Shown piece after piece: positions 15,853 through 24,461 of a stretch of DNA of 64,000 nt (positions are counted from its first letter, which is position 1; each line of letters begins with the position of its first letter). Source of the DNA: Cumulibacter sp047975195. GTDB lineage: Bacteria > Actinomycetota > Actinomycetes > Mycobacteriales > Antricoccaceae. The notes under the pieces were generated by a model. The model made no database searches and was not told the origin of the DNA. It worked only from the letters and a program-made list of their open reading frames with translations. The DNA lies in NCBI GenBank assembly GCA_047975195.1, contig JBKEDB010000027.1, forward strand, positions 1 to 64,000, in the 5' to 3' direction. Both the position numbers and the translations under genes were made by a program.

Positions 15853-16503
15853 ATGAACACACCCGACAATCCCGACATCCCGGACTCGCCAGAGGGATCG
15901 TTCACCGCCGATGTTCCAGGCATGGACAGCGTTCCGCCGCGGGTGCTGCAGCAGATCAAGCGCATGGTCCAGGCCGAGTACGCCAAAGACCTGCGCACCC
16001 AGCTCGGCGTCGTGCCCCGCACCATCAACTGGCGCGCGCTCACCCCCGAAGACCTGGAAGCCGATCTGCTCGAGCTCAACGCGTGGGTCGACTGGCTCCG
16101 CCACGAGTACGGCCTACCGCCGCAGATCATCCCGCCCCAGTGGCACCGCCACCCAGAGCTGAGGTGGGAGCTATCAGCGCTACGGCAGCACTGGCTGACC
16201 TGCTACGACCAGCAAGCCAAAGGCAACATGGGTGTGGTCTGGCACAACGACTTCGCCGCCGCCCGCGAACGCCTACGCGACTGGGTATCCATCTGCGGCA
16301 CCCGCCTCGACCGCGACCGCGCCACCCGGATCACCGCCTGGCCCGGCGGCGAAGCCGAAGACTGGACCCCGCCCGATACCAGCGAGCATCCCGTCACCGA
16401 CCGCACCGACGACTTCCTCACCTTCGTCGACGAACAAGTCGCCGCCCGCCGCGCCGAGCAAGACCAGGTCGTCCAGCAGATCCTGGATCAGGAGGTCCGA
16501 TGA
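15853..16503 (+). CDS. DUF4913 domain protein
   Basis: 216 aa from ATG 15853. The central part (INWRALTPEDLEADLLELNA, WVDWLRHEYGL, PPQWHRHPELRWELSALRQH) is the DUF4913 pattern found near the integrase or SSB of actinobacterial elements. Function is not known; the Trp/Arg-rich helical domain suggests a nucleic acid or protein-binding role. The TGA overlaps the ATG of the next small gene. Confidence 0.75.
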   Translation: MNTPDNPDIPDSPEGSFTADVPGMDSVPPRVLQQIKRMVQAEYAKDLRTQLGVVPRTINWRALTPEDLEADLLELNAWVDWLRHEYGLPPQIIPPQWHRHPELRWELSALRQHWLTCYDQQAKGNMGVVWHNDFAAARERLRDWVSICGTRLDRDRATRITAWPGGEAEDWTPPDTSEHPVTDRTDDFLTFVDEQVAARRAEQDQVVQQILDQEVR

Positions 16504-16676
16504 AGACGAGTCCTACCGCATCGACGCCAAGCCGTGACGATGCCGGATCTTCCCGGCAGGCTGACTTGGAGCAGGTCAAGCTCGCCGCCCGGAACGTAGC
16601 CCGTCAGTTCCCGCCGATGAGCGGGGAAATGGTGAAGCTGGTTCGCCACATCCTCCGAAACCGCATGGTCAAGTGA
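16500..16676 (+). CDS. Small basic protein, 58 aa
   Basis: ATG 16500 overlaps the preceding stop (CGATGA) and has GGAGG at 16491. The product ends in a basic amphipathic helix (GEMVKLVRHILRNRMVK). The same stretch can be read as part of a longer frame starting at 16083, but that frame lies inside DUF4913. No function recognised. It is the last gene before a strong hairpin. Confidence 0.5.
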   Translation: MKTSPTASTPSRDDAGSSRQADLEQVKLAARNVARQFPPMSGEMVKLVRHILRNRMVK

Positions 16677-16719
16677 GCCCAGCGGACCCCGAACCGCCTG
16701 CGGACTAAGCCGCCAACAG

Positions 16720-16758
16720 CACGCCCGAGCATCCCCACAGCGGAGATGCTCGGGCGTG
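16720..16758. terminator. Bidirectional hairpin between element operon and integrase
   Basis: A 14-bp perfect stem, CACGCCCGAGCATC paired with GATGCTCGGGCGTG, and an 11-base loop lie between convergent genes. No long T tract follows on either strand, as is common in GC-rich actinobacteria. Confidence 0.75.
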
Positions 16759-16781
16759 ACCTGTGCCCAACGCCTGGCAGG

Positions 16782-18281
16782 TCAGCGGGCTCGGGGCTCC
16801 ATGAGGACACGCTCGGGCTCGAAGGCGTTCTGGCCGCGGTTCTTGGTCTGCTGGATGCGGACATCGAACGCAGCCTTGATGATCTTCCTGCGCTCACTCA
16901 AAGGCAGTTCTGTCCATGCCGTCCGGATATCTCCCGCAGTGACCAGGGCCCGGATGCGCTCGTCGGTGATCGGTGGGATCATCTCGCGCTCCGTGTCGGC
17001 GATCTGCGGACGTAGCGTCTGCTCCAGCTTCGTCAGCGTGTCAAGGTTCAAGGCGCCGGCCGCGTACTGTCCGATCGCCTCGTCGAGCCTGGTCTGCAAC
17101 TCGGCGCGCCGGTGCTCTGCCGCCTGAGCCTTCGCCAGCCACTCCGAGCCATCATCTCCAGCCGTCAACCGAGCGAGGTTCTCGGGCTGCTCGAACCACG
17201 TCAGGGCTGCTTCCTCTACGAATGCGTCCACGCCTGGCTGCGAGATCGTGGTCTTGTAGCAGCCCCGGAACTGACACATGTACTTCACCGCATCCGGCTT
17301 GTTCTTGCGGCGCAAAATGGCCCGCCGAAGCGGCCTGCCGCAGTAGTGGCAGCGGGCGATGTGCACCATGAGGGTCTTGGCAGGCGCGCCACCTCCGCCC
17401 TTGGTGCGCCGGCCCGGATCAGCGAACATCCGCTGCATCCGCTGGAAGTCCTCCCACGAGATCAGCGGCTCCCACTGAGCCTCGCCGATGATCTCGCCCC
17501 GGTAGACGCGCTTACCCGCGATCGTCGGGTTGCGGAGTACTTGGTGGAGCGTCTTGGTGTCCCAGCCGCGAGGGCTCTCCACCCACGGCTTCATCGGGGT
17601 CGGCTCACCCGCGTCCTGCAACTCCATCGCCACCGAGTGCAGCTTGCGGCCCGCCAGAATCTCCCGCGTCGCCTTGCGCACGATCTGGCTCTTGTGCGGG
17701 TCGGGCTCCTGTCGCAGCAACACCCCAGTGTGCTCGTCATACACTCGTCGATACCCGTAGGGCAGGCGTCCGTGAGGTCGCCCCTTCTCGGCGTTCAGCT
17801 TCGCGGTCCGGATCTGGCGCTCGCGCATCGTGTTCGCGTCCGCCTCCGCGCGCAGGAACTCGAAGCCCATCATGAACGAGTCATCGGAACGTGAGAGGTC
17901 GTACACCCTCCCGTGGGTGAGGTAGAGGACGCCAGCACGCTGGCACGCCTTACGGAGCTGCACGTAGATCTCCAGGTCGCGCCCTGCCCGAGACGGCTCC
18001 CAGGTTGCGAAGCCACCGTGCCGGCCTTCTTCGATCAGAGCCATCGCCTCGTCGAAGCCCTCCCGCTCCTTCTTCCGCCACTGAGATGCCGAACGGTCAG
18101 AGTCGCGGACGATCACCGTTGGGCACCAGCGGATCGGCTCACACCAGCCCACCAGCTCCGTGAGCTGATCATCAATGGAGCGCATCAACTTGTGCCGATC
18201 CTGCGAGGCACGCCCATAGAGGATCGCAGCGATCCAGTCCTCGTCCGCGAGCTCCCTCAGCCGTTCGATCGATACCTGCAA
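16782..18281 (-). CDS. Large serine recombinase (element integrase)
   Basis: 499 aa if read from TTG 18281. N-terminal resolvase domain with the catalytic Ser in AILYGRASQDRHKLMRS and the later arginine motif WEPSRAGRDLEIY; recombinase domain (GRPHGRLPYGYRRVYDEHTG, GKRVYRGEIIGE); zinc ribbon with CHYCGRPL and a later Cys pair; C-terminal coiled coil. Serine integrases join attP and attB without repeats. The adjacent broken ABC ATPase gene is the apparent attachment site. TTG lacks a ribosome binding site; ATG codons at 18339 and 18333 after GGAAGGAAG would begin a longer protein in another frame, joined by one base in the G-run 18287-18291. Confidence 0.85.
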   Translation of the reverse strand: MQVSIERLRELADEDWIAAILYGRASQDRHKLMRSIDDQLTELVGWCEPIRWCPTVIVRDSDRSASQWRKKEREGFDEAMALIEEGRHGGFATWEPSRAGRDLEIYVQLRKACQRAGVLYLTHGRVYDLSRSDDSFMMGFEFLRAEADANTMRERQIRTAKLNAEKGRPHGRLPYGYRRVYDEHTGVLLRQEPDPHKSQIVRKATREILAGRKLHSVAMELQDAGEPTPMKPWVESPRGWDTKTLHQVLRNPTIAGKRVYRGEIIGEAQWEPLISWEDFQRMQRMFADPGRRTKGGGGAPAKTLMVHIARCHYCGRPLRRAILRRKNKPDAVKYMCQFRGCYKTTISQPGVDAFVEEAALTWFEQPENLARLTAGDDGSEWLAKAQAAEHRRAELQTRLDEAIGQYAAGALNLDTLTKLEQTLRPQIADTEREMIPPITDERIRALVTAGDIRTAWTELPLSERRKIIKAAFDVRIQQTKNRGQNAFEPERVLMEPRAR

Positions 18282-18339
18282 AGTTCGGGGGCAACGACGG
18301 CACCTCCAGCCGCCGACTCATCATCGTGTTCATGGACAT

Positions 18340-18385
18340 GAGGTAGGTCTTCCTTCCCACCCCCCCATTTGCGTGCTCGCTGAAC
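18340..18385. other. Probable right attachment junction of the element
   Basis: To the right, ABC-ATPase coding sequence begins abruptly in its Walker B region (EPTTGLDPQAR); to the left lies non-coding sequence before the integrase, including CCCCCCC at 18360-18366. The crossover therefore falls in or near this stretch. The exact core dinucleotide cannot be set without the left junction. Confidence 0.55.
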
Positions 18386-18726
18386 CCACGACCGGGCTAG
18401 ATCCACAGGCGCGTCTTGAGGTGTGGCGGACGATCCGCGCGCTGGCCGATGCCGGGACGACGATACTGCTCACCACCCAGTACCTCGATGAGGCCGAGCA
18501 CCTCGCCGACCGGATCGCGATTCTGCATGAGGGCACCATCATCCGCACCGGGACCCTGGCCGAACTCAAGAGACTGCTGCCGACCACCGAAATCGAGTAC
18601 GTCGAAAAGCAACCCAGCCTCGAGGACGTGTTCCTAGCGCTCATCGAGGAACCCCGCCTATCGACCGAACCGGATTCACTGCCATCGGCGGCGCCGCCCG
18701 AAGCAGGCTCAGGAGGATCGGCATGA
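18373..18726 (+). pseudogene. ABC transporter ATPase (DrrA-like), 3' half only
   Basis: About 117 residues remain: EPTTGLDPQARLEVWRTIRA (Walker B/D-loop), then TTILLTTQYLDEAEHLADRI with the switch-His region and a C-terminal extension typical of drug-exporter ATPases (PSLEDVFLALIEE). The Walker A and signature motifs are absent, and the break coincides with the end of the integrated element. The permease gene follows with a four-base overlap. The 5' half should lie beyond the left edge of the window. Confidence 0.85.
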
Positions 18727-19487
18727 CTGCACACGCTCTGGCTGATACCCGGACTCTGACCGGCCGCTCGCTGCGGCACGTGTTGCGCAGCCCCGACACA
18801 ATTATCACCACCGCGGTGACGCCGGTCGCTCTATTGTTGCTGTTCGTCTACGTCCTCGGCGGCGCGATCAACACCGGTAACGATGGCCCGTACATCAATT
18901 ACCTACTGCCCGGCGTCCTGCTGATCACCATCGCGTCGGGGGTCGCATATACGGCGTACCGACTGTTCCTGGATCTGCGCGGTGGACTGGTGGAGCGGTT
19001 CGGGTCGATGCCAATCGCACGCTCAGCCATCCTGTGGGCACACGCGCTGACATCCCTCGTGGCCACGATGGGCTCGGTCGTGTTGGTTGTCGCGATCGCC
19101 TTCCTGATGGGATTTCGGACCTCTGCCACGCTCGGCGGTTGGCTGCTGGTCACTGCGCTGCTGACATTATTCGCCTTGGCGCTCACCTGGCTCGCCGTGC
19201 TGGCCGGGTTGTTGGCGAAGTCAGTCGACGGCGCGAGCGCATTCAGTTATCCGCTGATTTTCCTGCCGTTCATCAGTTCCGCGTTCGTGCCAACCGACAG
19301 CATGCCCGGACCGGTTGCCTGGTTCGCCGAACATCAACCGGTGACGGCGATCGTCAATTCGCTGCAGGCGACGTTCGACCGCACCAGCCTCGGTGCTGAT
19401 CTGTGGCTCGCGCTCGGGTGGCTACTCGCGATCCTCGCGGTGGCGTATGTCGCGGCCGTCGCGACGTACCGCCGGACTTTCCGCTAG
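18723..19487 (+). CDS. ABC-2 type permease (DrrB-like)
   Basis: 254 aa from ATG 18723, overlapping the ATPase stop (ATGA). Six membrane helices are visible (for example ITTAVTPVALLLLFVYVLGG, VATMGSVVLVVAIAFLMG, WLALGWLLAILAVAYVAAV), with the ABC-2 exporter pattern FISSAFVPTDSMPGPVAWFA near residue 185. It would form an exporter with the ATPase encoded upstream. As that gene is split, the permease is probably unpaired unless another ATPase substitutes. Confidence 0.85.
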   Translation: MTAHALADTRTLTGRSLRHVLRSPDTIITTAVTPVALLLLFVYVLGGAINTGNDGPYINYLLPGVLLITIASGVAYTAYRLFLDLRGGLVERFGSMPIARSAILWAHALTSLVATMGSVVLVVAIAFLMGFRTSATLGGWLLVTALLTLFALALTWLAVLAGLLAKSVDGASAFSYPLIFLPFISSAFVPTDSMPGPVAWFAEHQPVTAIVNSLQATFDRTSLGADLWLALGWLLAILAVAYVAAVATYRRTFR

Positions 19488-19592
19488 TTCGGCGCCACGC
19501 GTCCTGCGGACTCGATGCCGTATTCACCCAGACGCACCCCAGGGGTTTCGCGAGCGCGTCGCTCACTGGCGCACATTCCGCTGCACTCCTTG

Positions 19593-19616
19593 ATATGCAA
19601 GTCATCGCTTGCATAT
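19593..19616 (+). promoter_or_regulatory. Inverted repeat, probable ArsR-type operator
   Basis: ATATGCAAG-TCATCG-CTTGCATAT is a perfect 9-bp inverted repeat with a 6-base spacer, 10 bp upstream of the GTG at 19627. Its AT-rich half-sites stand out in this GC-rich DNA and fit an ArsR-family autoregulatory site. Confidence 0.65.
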
Positions 19617-19626
19617 AGTGGTCGGC

Positions 19627-19917
19627 GTGGGAGACCTATTTCAGGCACTCGCCGACCCGACGCGGCGACTCATCATGGATGAATTGGCGCAGCGGGACGA
19701 ACAAAGTCTGTTCGAGATTTGCGGGCGGCTAGCCATGCGGCATGGCGTCACGTCGAGTCGCCAAGCAATTTCGCAGCATCTCGCCGTCCTGGAGGACGTG
19801 GGCATAGTCAGCTCACGTCGATCGGGCCGCACAAAACTCCACTACCTACACACCGAGCCATTGCGCGCAATCGCCGAGCGCTGGCCTTCTACACCGGGGA
19901 ACTGGGCTTCGTGCTAA
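19627..19917 (+). pseudogene. ArsR-family regulator, 3' end replaced by deletion
   Basis: From GTG 19627 the winged helix domain is complete: LFQALADPTRRLIMDELAQR, then TSSRQAISQHLAVLEDVGIV and the wing RRSGRTKLHYLHTEPL. After AERW (about 19884) the frame enters sequence of a VOC gene out of frame and stops at TAA 19915-19917. About 85 native residues remain, so DNA binding could persist even though the C-terminus is foreign. An operator-like repeat lies directly upstream. Confidence 0.7.
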
Positions 19918-20219
19918 AAAATGACGTGCCCGTGGGCGAGTTCCGCTGGCTAACGGTCGTTAGCGCCGACGAGCCGGACGGGACCGAATTGCTCCTTGAG
20001 CCCGACCAGCACCCGGCCGCCCAGGCGTACACGGCGGCGCTCGTGGCCGATGGCATCCCAGCAGCCTCGTTCGCGGTGGATGATGTCGCGCGATCCTATG
20101 TGGCCCTATCAGCCAATGGCGTCCGCTTCACGCAGCAACCGACGCCGATGGGGCCGGTCGTCACGGCCGTCTTGGACGACACGTGCGGTAACCTCATCCA
20201 GCTCACCAGCCCCGCGTAG
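19876..20219 (+). pseudogene. VOC (glyoxalase-fold) protein, 5' end lost
   Basis: The frame from about 19878 reads ALAFYTGELGFVLKNDVPVG, GTELLLEPDQHPAAQAY, IPAASFAVDDVARSYVALSA and ends GNLIQLTSPA at TAG 20217-20219. This is a VOC domain lacking its first strand and start codon (about 15 residues). In many actinobacteria the same VOC type directly follows an ArsR gene, so a deletion between the two genes has fused them. No start with a ribosome binding site is visible. Confidence 0.7.
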
Positions 20220-20364
20220 CCGTCGTCGACCGTGCGGGCGACGGGGTCCCGACACCACGACGACCCCTCTGGCCACTTGCCCGAAATCGGGTACACGAAC
20301 GCGCACCAGCACGGCTACAGTCCGCTCCGTCCCTCCGACGTCAAGACTGGCGGCAGGCGGGACG

Positions 20365-20664
20365 TCACCGCTCGAGAGCCTTGTTGATCCGCTCCACCTT
20401 TGCGGTGAGTTGGCTGCTGAATCCGGGACGGATATCTGCTTTCAGCACAAGCCCAACCCGAGGAGAGGACGCCGCGACCACGTCGACGGCCTGCTTCACG
20501 ACAGCCATGACCTCGTCCCACTCACCCTCGATGTTCGTGAACATCGAGTTCGTCTCGCACGGCAACCCGCTGTCGCGTACGACGCGAACTGCCTCGGCAA
20601 CAGCCTCGGTGACCGAGCCGTCATCCGAGGTGGACGTCGGTGAAATCGAGAACGCGACGATCAT
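20365..20664 (-). CDS. Thiamine-binding/MTH1187-family protein
   Basis: 99 aa from ATG 20664. The sequence MIVAFSISPTSTSDDGSVTE, the VVRDSGLPCETNSMFTNIEG segment and the KADIRPGFSS end match the small ferredoxin-like MTH1187/YqgV family, some members of which bind thiamine-like ligands. Cytoplasmic, usually tetrameric. It may be transcribed after the MFS gene, 24 bp upstream on the same strand. Confidence 0.8.
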   Translation of the reverse strand: MIVAFSISPTSTSDDGSVTEAVAEAVRVVRDSGLPCETNSMFTNIEGEWDEVMAVVKQAVDVVAASSPRVGLVLKADIRPGFSSQLTAKVERINKALER

Positions 20665-20688
20665 GCTGACTCCTTATGAATTGAGCGC

Positions 20689-21933
20689 TTAGGCGTCGAG
20701 GTCCGGGTAGCCATAGGAGCCATCCGGGACGACCTGGCGACCACGCACCTGCAGCTTGCGATTACCCGCCCACACAACCAGGCCGGCGACGGCGACCGCA
20801 ACAGTGCCCACACCGAATGCCAGGTTCGGCGAGTACTCATCGGTCACGACGCCGGATAACGACGTACCGACCGCGACACCCAGCGCGAGCATGGTGCCGA
20901 GCCAGGTGAATCCCTCGTTGGTCTGCTCACGCGGCACAATCTCCTCGCAGATCGTGAACATCGTGATCAGCGAGGGTGACACCGCGATACCGCAGACGGC
21001 GACGAAGAGCGTCATCAGCCAGATATTCGAGATGATCAGGGTCGGCAATGTCGCGAGGGTAAGCGCACCCAGCAACAACACCAGGCGGCGGTTCAGCGGA
21101 GCGAGCCAATCGATGGTGCCCCACACCAGCCCTGACAGCATCGATCCGATCGCCAGCGCCGCAATCAGCACACCGGCCATCGACTCACTGCCCTGTTCGC
21201 GAGCGAACGCGGTTAGCACGAGTTCGAAGGTGCCGAGCACGGTGCCCATCGCCAGCGCGACGACGCACAGAATCATCAGCCCGGGAATCTTGATCGGCGA
21301 ACCGGTGCTGCGCAATTGATCCAGATCGCGCCCCGGAGGTGGTTCGGTCCGAGTCTGGGTGGCGAAGAGCAGGCTGCCGCAGACGGCGAAGGCCGCGGCG
21401 ACGACCATACCGGTGGTCGCGTGACCGCTGGTCGACAGAAACGTGACGAGCACCGGCCCGAGAATGAAGACCAGCTCGTCGAGGACGGATTCCATCGCCA
21501 ATGCCGTCGGCAGGCGGCTAGATCCGTCCAGCATGTATGCCCAGCGGGCACGCAACATCGAGCCGACAGGCGGTATAAATCCACCAGCGATGGCCGCAGT
21601 GGCATACAACATCCAGGCGGGCGCGTGATTCTGAACCGCGACGATAAACAGTCCGGCACCCGCGCCGAACATGATCACAACTGGGACCAGGACCCGGCGT
21701 TGGCCGTACCGGTCAGCGAGGCGACCCAGGATCGGGCCGAGGATCGCGGTGGCGACAGCACCGACGGCCGCGACCGTACCGCCCAGCCCGTACGACGACC
21801 CCGGGTACTCGCCGACGATGAGGAACACTGACCCAAGGCCGACCATCGACAACGGGAGTCGGCCGATGAATCCGAAGAGTTCCATCAGCGCGGTATTCGG
21901 GGTGCGCAGAACCTCGCGATAAGGCCCTAACAC
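20689..21933 (-). CDS. MFS transporter
   Basis: 414 aa from GTG 21933. About twelve membrane helices are visible with the MFS motif GRLADRYGQRRVL between helices 2 and 3. The first loop carries LFGFIGRLPLSMVGLGSVFL. It belongs to a general exporter-like MFS group; the substrate cannot be told. The gene downstream (MTH1187-type) suggests, weakly, a vitamin- or metabolite-related role. Confidence 0.85.
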   Translation of the reverse strand: MLGPYREVLRTPNTALMELFGFIGRLPLSMVGLGSVFLIVGEYPGSSYGLGGTVAAVGAVATAILGPILGRLADRYGQRRVLVPVVIMFGAGAGLFIVAVQNHAPAWMLYATAAIAGGFIPPVGSMLRARWAYMLDGSSRLPTALAMESVLDELVFILGPVLVTFLSTSGHATTGMVVAAAFAVCGSLLFATQTRTEPPPGRDLDQLRSTGSPIKIPGLMILCVVALAMGTVLGTFELVLTAFAREQGSESMAGVLIAALAIGSMLSGLVWGTIDWLAPLNRRLVLLLGALTLATLPTLIISNIWLMTLFVAVCGIAVSPSLITMFTICEEIVPREQTNEGFTWLGTMLALGVAVGTSLSGVVTDEYSPNLAFGVGTVAVAVAGLVVWAGNRKLQVRGRQVVPDGSYGYPDLDA

Positions 21934-22268
21934 GCGATCACCACACCGGACACGCTATCGGATCGAATCCGAGCATGCGCGCTGACCGGCCAAACAACGC
22001 CGGGACCATAACGAACGCCTCGCACCGCGGCATCCGCCTGGATACAGATCGATCTGCACCACCAGCGGACCCACATGCGCGGTTCGTACGACCTCGCGCC
22101 GCGCGCCCGTCGGCACATCGCAGCACCCGAGGATCACCCGATCACATGCGGGCACCGATCACCTGCGAACTCCGTCGATGAGGTGACTCGGTTCGGCGCC
22201 TTGTCTGCGCACCGACCAGGTACCTTGGACACACTTATGCGTCCGCTCAGACTCCGGAGGCCAGCCCG
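21934..22268. other. Intergenic region without recognised gene
   Basis: This 335-bp stretch separates the divergent MFS gene and the 22269 gene and should hold both promoters. I see short open frames in it but none with convincing protein character, and no clear RNA structure. Confidence 0.5.
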
Positions 22269-23396
22269 ATGACGACACCGCACAACCCAGGTGGCTCCGA
22301 CCCGGCGACGCCGCCGGCGCGACCTAGGCGCGGCAGGCATTGGGCTCCTGGCCAGGACGACGACGACGATCCGCACCCCTCGGATTACCAGGGCGCAGAG
22401 TCGTCCACCGACACATCGCCGGACGCGGGTCGAACACCCGAACCCACCGTGACCGCGCCCGACGCCACTGAGGCGGAGGCGCCGCAGACTCGCTCTGCCG
22501 AAGATGCCACCGCCGATGATCCCGTTGGGTCCGGCTCCGATGACCCGGTAGCCACGCGGCCAGACTCGGACGGCGCCGATTCGAGCGATCCCGCCTCGGG
22601 CACGACCGATTCCGGCGATGCCGATTCGGGCGACGACTACGCGAGTGCCGCACAGACATCGGACTCCGACACCACCGCCCCGGACGCAACGCCACCCGTG
22701 ACCACGTCGGCCGACAATTCCTCAGCAGACACAACTTCGCCAGACACGACGACCGCGCATGCCGCCGAGTCAGGAACCACGCCGGTCGAAGGCTTCGTTC
22801 CTCCCGTCGCCGGAGCCTTTGAACCGCCCGCAGCGGGCACGCTCGACTCAAGCGGCGCGGCGGCCGCCGAATCACGGAACGGTCCCCGACATGCAGCGGC
22901 CGGATCTCGTTTTCGGCTGCAGCCGTGGATGTTGGTGATCGCCGCGGTCGTGGTGATCCTGCTCGTCGTCTGGCTCGTCATCGGACTCACCTCCGGAGGC
23001 GGGGACGACAACGACGCGCCTACCGACTCCTCCACAACCTCCGCGGCGGCAACAACGAGCGAAGAAGCAGCGCCGTCTTCGGTCGAGGCCGTCGCTCTCC
23101 CGCAGGTTCTGTGCATGGGCCAGTCGTACGCGATGCTGGAACCCGACCTCACTACCGACGAAATGCTCGCCGACCCCGCGGCGCTGGAGGAGAAGTATCC
23201 GGGCAGCATCCTGTCGACGATCCCTGCCGGTTGCATCGCGGACTCCACCGAACGTGATCGAGTGGTGCTCGCCCTCGGTCCTTTCCCCAGCCTCGCCGAA
23301 GCGTGTGCCGCGGGTACCGAGGCCGGACTGAAGTTCACGGCGTACGAAGGTAGCGCCGACACCGGCTTGACGGCCGCAACCTGCCCGGGAGCGTAA
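22269..23396 (+). CDS. Single-pass membrane protein with long acidic disordered N-terminus
   Basis: 375 aa from ATG 22269 (CGGAGG upstream). Residues 1-210 are rich in Asp, Ser, Thr, Ala and Pro, without order. A membrane helix follows (WMLVIAAVVVILLVVWLVIG), then a Thr/Ser linker and a small C-terminal domain with three Cys (VLCMGQSYAMLEPDL, IPAGCIADSTERDR, LAEACAAGTEAGL). The segment VVLALGPFPSLAEA faintly resembles a SPOR-type strand. The domain should face outside. Two bases separate it from the asparaginase gene. Function unknown. Confidence 0.7.
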   Translation: MTTPHNPGGSDPATPPARPRRGRHWAPGQDDDDDPHPSDYQGAESSTDTSPDAGRTPEPTVTAPDATEAEAPQTRSAEDATADDPVGSGSDDPVATRPDSDGADSSDPASGTTDSGDADSGDDYASAAQTSDSDTTAPDATPPVTTSADNSSADTTSPDTTTAHAAESGTTPVEGFVPPVAGAFEPPAAGTLDSSGAAAAESRNGPRHAAAGSRFRLQPWMLVIAAVVVILLVVWLVIGLTSGGGDDNDAPTDSSTTSAAATTSEEAAPSSVEAVALPQVLCMGQSYAMLEPDLTTDEMLADPAALEEKYPGSILSTIPAGCIADSTERDRVVLALGPFPSLAEACAAGTEAGLKFTAYEGSADTGLTAATCPGA

Positions 23397-23398
23397 GA

Positions 23399-24376
23399 AT
23401 GCAGATGCCTGCCCCCACTCCGCGGGTGCACGTCATCTCCCTAGGCGGCACGATCGCCTCACGTGCCAGCGACGGGTCACCCGTGGCGCCCGAAATCACC
23501 GGGGCACAACTCGTCGCGGCAGTTCCGCAGTTGCCGGACGTCGCCGAGGTGACAACCGAACAATTGGCCCAGGTGGGATCGGCCAGCCTCGATATCGCCA
23601 CCGTTCGCCAGGTCGCCATCTGTGGTGCGTCCGCGATCGCGGACGGCGCGCGGGGCGTCGTGGTCACCCAGGGCACCGACACGCTTGAGGAGACCGCCTA
23701 CCTGCTGTCGTTGCTGAACGACACCGGCAGACCGTTCGTCGCGACGGGCGCGATGCGCAATCCGACGTTGGCTGGCGCCGATGGCCCGGCCAACCTGCTC
23801 GCTGCGGTGAGCGCGGCCGCCAACGATGAACTCGCCGACGTACGGGCCTTGTTGGCCTTCAACGATGAACTGCATGACCCGCTGTGGGTACATAAATCGC
23901 ACACGGCCAGTACGGCGACGTTCACGTCTGCCCCTCAGGCAGGGCCGATCGGGTGGCTGCACGAAGGTAAGGTTCGGCTCGGATACCGCCCGGCAACGCC
24001 GCCGTGGACCGGTTCGCCCTCGCTCGAGATACCCCCGGTTGCGCTTGTATCCGCCGGGCTCGGTGACGACCTGCGCCTCGTCGAACCGCTGCCCGACCTC
24101 GGGTACGCCGGCGTCGTCATCGCAGGCACCGGCGGCGGCCACGTGCATCAGGACGCCGTTGATCGAGTGACTGCGCTCGCTCAGCGGGTGCCGGTGGTGA
24201 TTGCCTCACGCACCGGCTCGGGGCAGTTATTGCAGCGCACGTACGGATTCCGTGGTGGGGAGGTAGACCTGCTCTCGCGAGGTCTGCACAGCGCCGGAGA
24301 ACTATCAGCACCCAAAGCGCGGCTACTGCTGGGGCTCATGCTGGCGCATGACGCCCTCGCTGACTGGCCCTACTAA
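23399..24376 (+). CDS. L-asparaginase
   Basis: 325 aa from ATG 23399; ATG 23405 is an alternative. The two nucleophilic Thr motifs are present: VHVISLGGTIAS and VVVTQGTDTLEETAY. Later landmarks include TGAMRNPTLAGADGPANLL and GVVIAGTGGGHVHQD. It hydrolyses asparagine to aspartate and ammonia. There is no signal peptide, so it is probably the cytoplasmic form. It follows the membrane protein gene by two bases, and a large hairpin lies after it. Confidence 0.88.
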   Translation: MQMPAPTPRVHVISLGGTIASRASDGSPVAPEITGAQLVAAVPQLPDVAEVTTEQLAQVGSASLDIATVRQVAICGASAIADGARGVVVTQGTDTLEETAYLLSLLNDTGRPFVATGAMRNPTLAGADGPANLLAAVSAAANDELADVRALLAFNDELHDPLWVHKSHTASTATFTSAPQAGPIGWLHEGKVRLGYRPATPPWTGSPSLEIPPVALVSAGLGDDLRLVEPLPDLGYAGVVIAGTGGGHVHQDAVDRVTALAQRVPVVIASRTGSGQLLQRTYGFRGGEVDLLSRGLHSAGELSAPKARLLLGLMLAHDALADWPY

Positions 24377-24388
24377 CCTCCGCGGCAC

Positions 24389-24450
24389 GCTGAAGACGCA
24401 GTCTCAGCGCAGCGATAACCCCCTATGCGGGGTAACGCTGCGTCTTCAGC
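24389..24450. terminator. Long hairpin between convergent genes
   Basis: GCTGAAGACGCAG (24389-24401) pairs perfectly with CTGCGTCTTCAGC (24438-24450). Inside it a second stem, AGCGATAACCCC with GGGGTAACGCT, can form or compete. It lies between the asparaginase stop and the end of the opposite CoA-transferase gene, so it probably terminates both. Confidence 0.7.
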
Positions 24451-24461
24451 GCCGCGCGCGA

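Noticed and set aside
22269..22860. Possible surface adhesin or repeat protein
   Set aside because: The acidic Ser/Thr/Asp region has no regular repeat and lies before the membrane helix, so it should be cytoplasmic and disordered.
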